From the NCBI GenBank assembly GCA_023374045.1, contig CM041777.1, forward strand, positions 84,748,300 through 84,812,299: a stretch of 64,000 nt of DNA, given 5' to 3'. Shown here piece after piece: positions 11,632 to 21,744 of this stretch (its first letter is position 1; each line of letters begins with the position of its first letter). A model generated the notes under the pieces. It searched no databases and had not been told where the DNA came from. It saw only the letters and a program-made list of their open reading frames with translations. The DNA is from Limonium bicolor (Eukaryota > Streptophyta > Magnoliopsida > Caryophyllales > Plumbaginaceae). The position numbers and the translations under genes were made by a program.

Positions 11632-12974
11632 TTGTGCAAAACAGTGGTGAAACTATCTTGCTAACTATGGGCAGTGAACCCAACCATTGTAGTAAATAAG
11701 GTTGTATCCACAGGAACTTCATAATTAGCTAGTTAATTATAAGCTTAATAAATGTGCAAGAAGATATTCAAAAGTGCATAAATGTAAATTGGGGGGTTTT
11801 TAGGTTTTTGGTTGATATTGGAAATTGAAGAAAAACAATAAAGTTAAACTAACTAATCTAAGATAGGTGTATACCTTAGGATAGTGGGAATCTCCTAAAT
11901 CACCCAAATATGCTCTCGTTTCTACCTCACTAAGTTGTTTATTAGAGCCATTGTAAGGATTATCCAAGTATTGGACTAATCAAATCTTACCTAATTAATC
12001 AAACCTCCCAGTTCAAGAAAGACTAGAGTCACTAGATAGCATTAATGTCAAGCTATTAACAATATCCCTAAAATTTCACTCCCTAATTTAGAGAAATGAA
12101 AGTTAGGGTTCATCCCCAATTTGTCTAATCCCAAGCTCAAGATATAATTTTGCAAGGAACCACAATAAATGCAATAGGAGATCAAATCTAAAGCATTAAT
12201 TAAGAATTGATGAGGAGAAAACAACTACAAAAGATGAGCTAGGTTTACAAAAGCAATTTGGGGGTTTTGGGGAGAAACCCCATCCCAAGGTATACAAGAG
12301 TTCAAACAACCATTAGAGAGTAAAGAAGGGAGAGAGAGAAAGAAATGGGCATTAATGGAGCTTGGGAGCTTTAATGGAGGTGGGTCTTCCTCCTCCCCTT
12401 CTTCTCTTCTTCTTCTTCTTCTTCTTCTTCTTCTTCTTCTTCTTCTTCTTCTTCTTCTTCTTCTTCTTTTCTTCATCTTTCCCCCTCTTTTTCTTCCTTT
12501 GGCTTCGCCTTTGGTCTAGGTTCAAACTTCCCCCCTCTCTCTCCTTCATTTCTCCTTTTAAAAACGTAGATTTGGGCAAAATTTCAACCTGACCGACCCA
12601 CCTAGGGTTGGTCCTTGGGTCGGTCGGGACAGAAGCCCTTTCGGCCCCTGGAACGAGCATTTAGGCCCCTTGAACTGCAGACCGACCCACCTAGGGTTAG
12701 TCCTAGGGTCGGTCCTATAGACAAGCTAATCTTCAAAATGCTGTATCTTCTTCTTTTTAGCTTCGATTTTGGATCCGTTTGTGCCCACATATTTATCTCT
12801 TCGTATACTTTAATCCTAGCTATTTTATTCCTCCTGTTTCAATAATAATTGTGTAAAATACCAATAAAACACAAAAGTAGAGGAAAACTAGCTAGAGAGG
12901 AGAAATGAGCATGAAAAGTGTTGATGAAACATATGAAATACACCTCTAAAACATGCTCATTTAGACACTCATCA
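11632..12974 (-). repeat. 5' LTR of the minus-strand non-autonomous element
   Basis: This is the partner of 8060-9384. It differs by small substitutions, an added five-base TAATTT-type insertion near 12147 and an expanded CTT tract. It carries GGTCGG palindromes at about 12592-12630 and 12682-12714. Confidence 0.8.
12402..12471 (+). repeat. (CTT)n microsatellite in the LTR
   Basis: There are about 20 CTT units, against a short interrupted tract at the equivalent place in the other LTR (about 8810-8840). It creates long artefactual Arg/Lys and Phe reading frames on both strands. Confidence 0.95.
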
Positions 12975-12979
12975 GCTGT

Positions 12980-13049
12980 CATACTACGATGCAATGTTAG
13001 GGACCAGCATGTAATGCGATGGCGTGTGATGGACATAATAGAAATACAG
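12980..13049 (+). pseudogene. Captured METTL13-like exon, continuation
   Basis: The plus strand reads ILRCNVRDQHVMRWRVMD then IIEIQ, matching the helix and strand after motif I of plant METTL13-like proteins (LRRN...RWRVMDI pattern). Removing the LTR element and one 5-bp duplication joins it in frame to the FSKVV at 8059. After CAG at 13049 the sequence turns AT-rich, consistent with the original intron, though the donor reads TT instead of GT. Confidence 0.75.
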
Positions 13050-13334
13050 TTATCTTTCTCATTTGTTTCCTTCCTGCGCTTAATTGGTTTAAAATGAATG
13101 AGCTTATTCATTTTAGAATCAAACTAAACTTTTGGTGGTTTTCAAAAAGAGTTTTCTTCTTATACCTCTATGGAGTTTTTGTGGCACAAAAGGTACATGA
13201 ATTTGTTGTTTCTCACGATTTGTTCTACATATTGAGTTAAATGCAGATATGTAAATTTGACAATTCATCAACAAGCTCTTGTTATCTGTCGTTTGTTTTA
13301 ATACATATATGTTAAATTGAATTGAGTGTTTCAG

Positions 13335-13612
13335 AAAAGGAGTCATGAATGGCTATTTTCATCTGAAGAAATTTCACACGTTTGATATACATAGGTGTTA
13401 ATTTGAAAGACAATCCGTTCATCTTGTCTTCTGAAGCAGATCAAGTGTTAACGAAACCAATAGATACTTTTCAAACAGGACATGGTCAAGTAGATGGCGA
13501 TGAAGAAGAAACACAACCTACTTGTGTTGCTTCAGAGCTACAAACAAGTAGATTCGATGGAGATATTGATTTATGCCGACATGAATTTGTGGTGGATGAT
13601 GCATCAATGTAA
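13335..13612 (+). pseudogene. Chimeric remnant: host-like exon end plus CACTA transposase-like fragment
   Basis: After an acceptor-like TTTCAG (ends 13334) the frame reads KRSHEWLFSSEE, which may be a later METTL13-like exon. From 13382 a 76-residue frame contains GVNLKDNPFILSSEADQV, resembling the DPFILASQAxQV motif in the C-terminal region (DUF4216-type) of plant CACTA transposases, followed by an acidic tail. The two parts are in different frames. Both assignments rest on one short motif each. It is certainly too short to encode a transposase. Confidence 0.4.
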
Positions 13613-14393
13613 TTTTTCTTGTCTTGTATCTTCATTCTTTCATATTGATCTTTATAATCTTAATGGTCTTTAGTAATTTTTATTCCCTTCCCACTTAGAA
13701 TGACAAGTAAATATGATTGGTTGTGCTCATGGATGTCCTTGGGCTAGATTCTTATTTTGGTAGATAAAGAGTTGATGACAATGTCGCCAACCCCTAGCAA
13801 TGAGTTGAGCAATAATGCGCTTTGGATCTCACATTTCAGGAGCAACTACACATTCCCAAAGTGAAGATATAATGATTCAAGGTAAATTTACTAATCGTTT
13901 ATTGTACTGACATATTTTTTGAAGTTTGAAATGAGTAGTTAATATATATTTACTACTCAAAGTAAATTTACTATTCTTTTATTGTATTATGTATGTATTG
14001 ATATATTCTCAAGAAAAAATGTTGTATGCAGGTTGATGATCAAAGGACTTATATTGGAACTACAGACCATGACATTCCATATTCAACTAGTAAATAGATA
14101 ATGGTTGTGATGCTGAACTGGAAGACACAATCACAAGATTTTATTATTATTTTATTATTTGCTGACAGGAATAGATTGTATAAAATTAGACATTTTTGAG
14201 GTGTAATTAACTAGTTTTATTTCTTTTGTTACCATACATATTGGTGTAAGCATTTGTTATATGTTTGAGGATAAAATAATCAGTTACAATTTTTGTTACA
14301 CAGTGTTAATATTTAACATTATTTTGAATGATGATTACGTATAGAAATAAATACCCATATCCTATAAATAATAAATGATTAGATTTATATTTC
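13613..14393 (+). other. AT-rich CACTA interior without a clear gene
   Basis: This is non-coding AT-rich sequence with one short tail-like frame near 14030-14100 (DDQRTYIGTTDHDIPY) that could be the last transposase exon. It ends in ATTTC (14389-14393), the target duplication of the Athila-like block. Confidence 0.4.
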
Positions 14394-15883
14394 TGATAAG
14401 CCTCAGACTTATCATATTTTATAAGCTAGAATTATAAGATTATTAGTCAGAATTAGTATGAAATAGCTAGTATTTATATCATATTGCATGTAAAGTTCAT
14501 TTTATAAGATTGGACTTATGTTTGTTGTATTTTTGTGCAAGAAATCAAATCCTAATCAAAGGATCGAAGTAATGCCAGGTTTGATGTTGTAATTTCAACA
14601 CACGACAAGAATATGGAGCAGAACAGAGGTGATGCCGGACACAGTGTCGCGTATTCCCTTGCTGGCACCAAGTGAGAAGTTGCTACGATTCATCAAAAGA
14701 TGACAGTTTTTGACCGTTACCCAACTGACTGAAGCTGGATATGGTACTGGGTGTCTTCTGTCCGGCATAGGCATTGTTTCACGGGATTAAGCAGTTTAAT
14801 TTACCGTTATAAACACGTGGTGCCGGATACAATTGATCCGGCATGACCCCGGTGAAAGAAGTTTTTTAGGCTTATAAATAGGCCGAGAGTTTGCACTTCT
14901 AACAACATTTACACTTCATTTTTACACATTCATACTCCACGAATTCGATTCTATTACTGCCAAGGAAGTCCTGCAAATCGTCCACCAAGAAGGAGAAGAA
15001 ATCTTCATCGGGTTAAGGCTAAAACCATTTCTCTTCTCCTCGTGCATTTCTTCTTCCATTTTTGTTGATGATGTAGTAGGATTTCTTTGTATTCCTTGGT
15101 TGGGAATGATGATTTTCTTGTAAAACATTGTTGATCACTTAATAGAAATTACAAGTTTCACTTAGATTTTTGTTCGTGGTGCAAAGTAAATTAAGTTCTT
15201 TACGGATCTTCTTCCCTTCAAAATTCTTCTTTTGTCAATCAAAACAAAGGCATAATAGGTTGAGAATTTCAAAGGAATCCTTGCCTTTGTCTCCTATACA
15301 TTAGAAGATGATAATTAGGATTTTGAATTAACCATTGTATTCTCCTTTGTTTCTGCTCGTTATTGGCATAAAATTGCTGGATTCGATAATAGGAAGTGAG
15401 TGTATGTTTCAGATCCGAAACTGGTAAGCAATGTTGAACTTTGGTTTGCCGGATCCATTTACCGGGTGTCGGTGCCCGGCGCATTCAAACACACATGTGT
15501 CGTGCATCCCCGCGTGATCCACACAGTCAGCGACTCAATTGGGTGTTGATTCGAGACTTGTGAGTTTGAATTGGTGATCATACTTGGTTTTATGTGGATT
15601 ATTGTTCCGAATCACGAAGTAGTTCGCTGTAATTAACTATTTAGTTAGATTAATTAGATATTTTCCTTAATTTGAATCAAAATTTCCCCCTTATTAGAAT
15701 TAGCTAATTACTAGGATTATGACTAATATTCTACTAAGCCCCTAGGGTTTGATACTCTTGGTCATAATTTTCTTACTCCATATTTCGACCTGGAATTTTG
15801 CTACCCGTATTAGAGTTGTAGGATTCTTTTATTATATTATTCATGTTTTACATAGTTTTTTTCCTACAAAATTCTTGTTAGCA
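14394..15883 (+). repeat. Left-arm 5' LTR (Athila-like)
   Basis: The LTR runs from TGATAAGCCTCAGACTTATC to CTTGTTAGCA and is followed by AAA and the PBS. It is rich in CCGGCA/TGCCGG motifs. A TATA-like box CTTATAAATAGG lies at 14871-14882. The reverse-oriented partner is 30529-32032. Confidence 0.85.
14872..14880 (+). promoter_or_regulatory. LTR TATA box, left arm
   Basis: TTATAAATA is followed about 30 bases later by the CA-rich start region (TTCTAACAACATTTACAC). The same box occurs on the minus strand of the right LTR at about 31547-31554. Confidence 0.55.
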
Positions 15884-15886
15884 AAA

Positions 15887-15904
15887 TGGCGTCGTTGCTG
15901 GGGA
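15887..15904 (+). promoter_or_regulatory. Primer binding site, left arm
   Basis: TGGCGTCGTTGCTGGGGA begins three bases after the LTR end and is a variant of the TGGCGCCGTTGCCGGGGA-type PBS used by Athila-class elements. Two C-to-T changes are present. Confidence 0.75.
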
Positions 15905-16300
15905 CTTGGAAATAGTCCAAGTCCTAAAATTGGTAATTGCCTATTCGTTATTCGTTGATTATTGCATTTTTCCTAAATAAGTTGAGTATGCCGTGCGTAT
16001 TGCCGGATTTCATAACCCGGCACTTTCGGAGGAAGTCCGCGCCGGGTATGATATGCCTGGCAAGACGTCCGGCACATTCTTTATTCTGTTTTTAGTACCC
16101 GTTAATAATAAATCTCTTTTGTTTCGCTATTCTTTTTCATTAATGAACATGCCATGTGTGATGTCGGGTGTTGTGATCCGGCACATTCAGAGGAAGTCCG
16201 ACGCCGGGCACTATACCTCCGGCACTTCACCCAGCATATCTCAGTTGAGTGTTCTTTTTTTTTGTCTTAATTTTGATTCTCCTATATTTATCTCACCCTG

Positions 16301-16696
16301 TTGAACTTTGTATTCTGGATACCTAAAAATGTGTGGGTGGATAAATTTCAATGTGGGGAATCACGGATATTTCATTTCTTACACATATATGCAGTGAATG
16401 ACTTGAAACCCCATACAAGGGTAGAAATTTTTATAAAGCGAAGGAAGTTGAAACCAGCCCTTGCCTACCAACGTCTTAGAACCCAAGCACGCATGAGGGT
16501 TATACCTGTAGATGAACTTAGGAGGAGATTCCCTCATATGGGTATCTTAACTAATAGAGTTCGTAGGAGGGACCCCTTCTATGCCATATTACGAGTAGGG
16601 TTAGGCGGAGTAGATTTAAGGCTATCAATTAGATATGTATTGATGTGTTTTATATGTTTATTATGTAATAACAATGATACTTCTTTTTTTAAATAA
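16301..16696 (+). CDS. Leader ORF of unknown function, left arm
   Basis: This open frame between the PBS and gag reads IPKNVWVDKF, FHFLHIYAVNDLKPHT, VEIFIKRRKLKPALAYQRLR and VDELRRRFPHMGI. The right arm keeps the same ORF (29746-30168) with conservative changes until a one-base indel after FYAI. Codon-level conservation in both arms while gag carries stops suggests it once encoded protein. It is basic and has no gag knuckle or catalytic motif that I recognise. The start is uncertain: the right arm begins MPKNVW, while the left has IPKNVW. Confidence 0.45.
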   Translation: MNFVFWIPKNVWVDKFQCGESRIFHFLHIYAVNDLKPHTRVEIFIKRRKLKPALAYQRLRTQARMRVIPVDELRRRFPHMGILTNRVRRRDPFYAILRVGLGGVDLRLSIRYVLMCFICLLCNNNDTSFFK

Positions 16697-16783
16697 GAAT
16701 TTATATTTATGATTATAGTTTTCTCCGTATTACATAAAAACATTTCTCTTTGACATCTCTTAGGTACTCGTTCTTCTAAGTGA

Positions 16784-18600
16784 ATGCTTCTGCGATCACA
16801 TAGTCATCCTGACGAATTAGCAAACTACTACTCTGAGATCGAGAGGACCCTTCTTCAATCTTTAACACAACGAAGGAATCAACAAATCACACAAGAAGAT
16901 TCAATTACCAACTATGAGATGTCAACCCCTACAGTTCGCAACATCAACCGGCCGTCCAGTCAAGGCCAACAACCTGCCATCAACCTCCCTCACCTTTCAC
17001 CAACCAAATATGATGAGTGGTAGAAATTGAAGCCATATCATCAAATTCATTGCATAAAGGAGTTGGGTATGTTTGATGGTTCAAACCCGGACGAGGCCCT
17101 GCTACACGTAACAACGTTTTCGTAGCACGTCAACAGCCTCACTGCCACTGATGTTGTCCTGCAGTACGCACAACTCTCTCTCTTCCCACACAGCCTCACG
17201 GGGATCACGAGCAAATGGTACCACAGTCTGACTCCAAGTACCATTTCCATGTGGGATGACATGAAAACCAAGTTCTACGATAAGTTCTTGCCACCAAGTC
17301 GAACTCTGGAGATGATCACCAAGATCTATAATTTCAAACAACCAGGATCGAAGAACATCTGTGAGACTTAGGATCGGTTTAAGGGGTTGCTTCTAACATG
17401 CCCCCACCACGGTCTCACAAAGGAGCAACTTTCCCAGTTGTTCTACAAACGACTAGTGATCTAGTGCAAAACCATGGTGCTTTCCTCCCTCGGTGCAGAC
17501 GTCCTGAAGAAACTAGGAGAGCAATTTATAAGTGAATTGAATCCCTCTATGAAGAAATTCATGACTGGGCCACCTGCGGATCGAGAGGCGGCACCCTAGG
17601 TTTGTATAACATCGGAGAGAGTGATAATAAATTTGACAAACTAATGAAGAGTCACGAGCAGTTGTTGGAGAGCAACGCTCAGCAGTCAACAAAGGTAAGT
17701 GCTTTGCAGAAAGTTGTGGACCATGTCAGCCATGAAATATGTTCCTCAGCAAGCAAATGTGGTCAATGCAAGACCACCCGTTCAGCTAAATCATTCTTCT
17801 GTGTTTTCCTTACCACCTTTTGACGTGTCTTGTACATAGTGTGGTGGACCACACGATTACGAACAATGCCCTGAGTTACAGAAGTTAAAGGCAACTAAGG
17901 AAGCCAATTACATGAACCACAACCAAGGGTTTAGGCAGCCTTGGCAATACGGTGTCCAACCCCCTCAAAACTACCAGGGTTATGGAGGGGTTCCTGAAAA
18001 CCGACCGATCCAACCCCCTTAAAATTTCCTAAATCAGGCTGGTTATCAAGGAGGTCCGAGGTAGTTCTCGCAAGCTCCTCATGGTAGAGCTCCCCCAAAC
18101 CAACCCTAACCCTGATCCAATTCCGAAGCCGAGATGGCCGAGATGCATGACATGATGAAGGCGCTGATGAATAAATCCCGAGATACCTAGGAAGAGATCT
18201 CAGTCCTTCACAATGATGAAAAATTTTTACAGTTACAATTGCAACAAATTCTCACTCAACCAAGGCCACCTGACCAACTACTATTCCAAACTCAAATCAA
18301 TCCAAGAGAACATGTGAAGTTTGTCTCCATTGACAGTAAAGATGTTAACGCCATCACTCTCAAAAGTGGAAAGGAAGCGAGCACGAATCAAGAAAAAGAA
18401 AAAGAAAAGCACGTGACGTCTGACGATATGGACCAGATAAGTCCCCCCATACTATCTCAGGAGACACAGGTTCCTACTCCTCTTCCCTCTAATTCTAAAT
18501 CTTCTTCTAACTCTTCTCTCAATAATCATCTTCTTCTGAAAAATTACTATTTCCAAATAGGCTCACGAAAAAGCATATGGATGAGCAATTTAAGAAATTC
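16784..18600 (+). pseudogene. gag: gag, left arm (broken)
   Basis: Starting at ATG 16784 (MLLRSHSHPDELANYYSEIE) the frame follows a Ty3-type Retrotrans_gag core: LFPHSLTGITSKWYHSL, MWDDMKTKFYDKFLPP, RFKGLLLTCPHHGLTKEQL. A C-x2-C-x4-H-x4-C knuckle follows at about 17830-17872, where the second residue pair contains a stop (TAG). Stops at about 17021, 17369 and 17462 and further frame changes inactivate it. A polypyrimidine tract ending CTCTTAG at about 16764 precedes the start and may be a splice acceptor. The capsid role is known for the family; loss of function is seen directly. Confidence 0.8.
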
Positions 18601-18618
18601 TTATGAATACTTAAAAGT

Positions 18619-19308
18619 TTGACTATTGACATTCATTTGATTGATGTGTTGAAGCAGATGCCCACTTATGCTAAATTCCTAAAGGAATTCATGAGCAACA
18701 AAAGGCAAATAGAAGTGTTGGAGTTGGTCACTTTGATAAAAGAGTGTTCAGAGGCGTTAGTACGAGCAATGCCGCCCAAACAGAAGGATCCCGGGCTACC
18801 GATCGTACCTAGCTGCATAGGCAATGTTGATTGCTGCCATGGTTTGTGTGACCTTGGCGCGGGCATCAACATTATGCCATACTCCGTATTCGCAAGGATT
18901 TGTGGTAGTCAACTAAAGCCAGTTTCCTTCTCCCTCCAATTGGTAGATTGTTCCTCCATCAAACGAATGGGAGTGGTAGAGAATTTGGTGGTTGGAGTTG
19001 ATAAGTTCATCTTCCCTGCCGATTTTGTCGTTCTGGATATCAACGGGGATACTGAAGTCCCCATGATCCTAGGACGACCATTCTTGAGCACCGTAAGAGC
19101 GGTTAAAGATGTTTATGATGGCAAGGTCACCTTCCAATTCGAGGATGAAAAGATTGAGTTTAATATGGAAAAGATGGTAGGGAAGAGTGTATCTGCCCAT
19201 ACTGTTTGTTGTGTTGCTCTCTTAGCAGATGTGGCAAAAATGATTTCATGGACGATGAAGAGGTATTCTCCATACCTTCGGCTGAACCTCACGAGTTGGA
19301 GGCCCTAG
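18619..19308 (+). pseudogene. pol: Retroviral-type aspartic protease region, left arm
   Basis: The 229-residue open frame contains CDLGAGINIMPYSVF, the DLGAS-type active site of plant Ty3 proteases with G in place of S, then VVLDINGDTEVPMILGRPFL, the flap-following and C-terminal elements. The upstream part (MPTYAKFLKEFMSNKRQ) is the gag-protease linker typical of Athila/Tat elements. It processes the Gag-Pol polyprotein in active elements. Adjacent frames show that the polyprotein is disrupted on both sides. Confidence 0.8.
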
Positions 19309-19502
19309 AGCAAGTCTAGGTGACATCCATTGAAGAATCTCCACTAAAAGAAGTTAATGTCATCGTCAACCAACTTAATTGCGGTATAAGGAAAAATCCT
19401 ATCTACCGACCACCGCTAAAGAGACTAGACCACCCACCTTAAAAAGCTACACCATCCATTGAGCAACCACTTGAGGTACAACTTAAGGAACTTTCTTTTG
19501 AA

Positions 19503-20320
19503 TTGAAGTATGTCTTCTCAGCTAACAACTCTCTCCCTGTGATTATTTCCTCGCTTCTCTATCCTGAACAAGAAGTCAAGCTGCTTGAAGTCCTAGGAAA
19601 TCACAAGAGAGCCATAGGTTGGTGTTTAGCAGATTTGAAAGGTATTAACCCTAGTTTCCGTACCCACCATATATGCCTGGAGGATAACCACAAGCCTATA
19701 AGGCAATGTTAGAGGAGGTTGAACCCCAATTTGAAAGAAGTCGTCAAAATGAGGTTCTTAAATTATTAGATGCTTGTATTATTTACCCCATATATTATAG
19801 CCCTTGGGTTAGTCCTGTCCAGGTGGTACCAAAAAAGGGTGGGATAGAAGTTGTCCCAAATGAAAAAAAGGAGAGTTGATCCCTCAAAGAAACACAACAG
19901 GGTGGCGAATGTGTATAGATTATAGAAAGTTAAACTCTACCACCAAAAAAGATCACTTTCCTTTACCTTTCATAGGTCAAATGTTGGAGAGATTAGCAGG
20001 GTAAGAATTATATTGTTTTCTTGATGGTTAATCGGGGTATTTTTAAATCGTAATTGCACCTGAGGATCAGGAGAAGACTACCTTCACTTGTCCTTACGAT
20101 ACTTTCACCTACACCCGAATGCCATTTGAGCTTTGTAACGTCTTGCCACTTTTCAACGTTGCATGTAAGCAATTTTTGTTGATTTCGTTGAAAAAAGTAT
20201 TAAAGTTTTCATGGATGATTTCAGTGTTTATGGTCCTAGTTTTGACGATTGTTTGCAGCAATTAGATTTGATCTTAACCAGGTGTGAAGAGACTAATCTG
20301 GTCTTATATTGGGATAAATG
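19503..20320 (+). pseudogene. pol: Reverse transcriptase, left arm (frameshifted)
   Basis: Broken frames read WCLADLKGINPSF, SPWVSPVQVVPKKGG, WRMCIDYRKLN, HFPLPFIGQMLERL, YCFLDG, then EDQEKTTFTCPYDTFTYTRM and the catalytic FMDDFSVYGP at about 20208-20240. These are RT blocks 1-5 of Ty3 elements in the right order. Stops within YSGYF and several indels make it non-functional. Confidence 0.8.
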
Positions 20321-20361
20321 CCACTTCATGGTAAAAGTGGGCATAGTTTTGGGGGCATCGA

Positions 20362-21724
20362 GTGTCCAAAGCAGGTATTGAAGTTGACCAGGCCAAGGTC
20401 GAGGTCATCAAGAAACTCCCTCCCCCTTCCTCAGTCAAAGAAGTGCGAGCATTTCTGGGTCATGCCGGCTTCTATCGCAGGTTTATTGCCGATTTTTTGA
20501 AGATAGCGAAGCCCCTAAGTGATTTGATGGCAAAAGATACGAGATTCGACTTCACAAAAGAATGTTTAGAGGCCTTCGAGATCATCAAAGAGAAGCGTGT
20601 CTCAGCCCCTGTAGTCGTCACCTCTGATTGGTCTCTCCCCTTTGAGATCATGTGCGATGTAAGTGACTACGCTGTGGGGGCTGTCCTATGTCAAAAGAAG
20701 GACAAGGTATTGTGGATTATCACATAAGCGAGTAAAACTCTTGTGGATGCACAAAATAATTATACCACCACAGAGAAAGAACTTCCCGCTGTTGTCTTCG
20801 CCCTTGATAAGTTCCGCTCTTATCTATGGGGAGGCGAGGTGATAGTACATACTGACCATTCCACCCTGAAATACCTTTTTAAAAAAGCAGACACCAAGCC
20901 AAGATTGTTGCGTTGGATTTTGCTGCTACAAGAATTTGATGTTCTGGTTGTGGACAAGAAATGGTGTCGTAACGGAGTCGCTGATCACCTCTCTCGCATA
21001 GAGGGGCCATATGATGGAGTTCCCATCCAAGAATACTTTCCGGATGAGACGGTGTTCAGCATCCAGCAAGTTAAAAATCTGGTAGATATGAAAATTTATG
21101 CAAATTGGGTTGAATTGTTTGCTGCTTTGCGGGTAAGCTCTGAAGAACCATGTTACACTGTCATTGTAAATTACCTGGCCTTCGGAGTAGTTCCCCATGG
21201 TATCTCTTCACCGCAAAAGAAGAGGTTTCTCTCCCAAATCAAACATTTCTTCTGGGATGATCCCTACCTTTTTAAGGTATGTGCTGACGGGGTCATCCGG
21301 AGGTGTATTCCAGAAAATGAAGCCACCACAGTTCTTCATTTATGTCATTCCAAGGAAGCAAGTGGACATCATGGCTCCACCCGAACTACTACTAAGGTGC
21401 TGGAAGCAGGTTTGTTTTTGCCTACACTGCATAAAGACGCTCACAAGTTTGTCTCACAGTGTGATAGTTGTCAATGGATGGGAAATATCTCCAGACATCA
21501 AGAGATGCTTTTGACCAACATCTTAGAGATAAAGTTATTTGATGTTTGGGGGATTGATTTCATGGGTCCTTTTCCCCCGTCCCTAGGACATCAATACATT
21601 TTGGTCGCTGTGGACTACATATCAAAATGGGTAGAAGCCATCTTCTGCCCCTCCGCAGATGCCAAGACAGTCCTCAAGTTCCTCAAGAAAAACATCTTCA
21701 CCAGATTCAGAGTGCCCCGAGCAA
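20362..21724 (+). pseudogene. pol: RT connection, RNase H and truncated integrase, left arm
   Basis: The frame starts around SKAGIEVDQAKVEVIKKLPP, with FLGHAGFYRRFI, then RNase H (WSLPFEIMCDVSDYAVGAVL, TTTEKELPAVVFALDKFRSY, VIVHTDHSTLKYLF). After a TAA near 20725 it continues as 20743-21756. Integrase shows the zinc module (HLCHSKEASGHHG ... CDSC) and the first catalytic Asp (WGIDFMGPFPPSLG). The coding breaks off after FTRFRVPRA, where the inverted junction lies (21725). The second and third catalytic residues are therefore missing from this arm. Confidence 0.85.
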
Positions 21725-21744
21725 GAGCGAGGTCGATGAGGGAG

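Larger units (their letters stand above)
8060..12974 (-). mobile_element. Non-autonomous LTR retrotransposon, minus orientation
   Basis: Direct repeats of about 1.33 kb (8060-9384 and 11632-12974; start TGTGCAAAACAGTGG, end GGACACTCATCA or AGACACTCATCA) flank a 2.2-kb interior. On the minus strand the 5' LTR (11632-12974) is followed by a PBS, TGGCACTGTTGCCGGGGA (11605-11622), and the 3' LTR is preceded by a purine tract AAGTGTGGGGGTG (from 9385). The flanks GTTGT (8055-8059) and GCTGT (12975-12979) look like a 5-bp duplication with one mismatch. No gag or pol motif is present. The PBS type matches the Athila-like arms at 15887 and 30525, so a related autonomous element may have mobilised it. 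LTR borders are ambiguous by three bases. Confidence 0.8.

Noticed and set aside
12225..12660. Long Arg/Lys- and Phe-rich open frames on both strands
   Set aside because: They are produced by the (CTT)n microsatellite in the LTR and have no real protein character.
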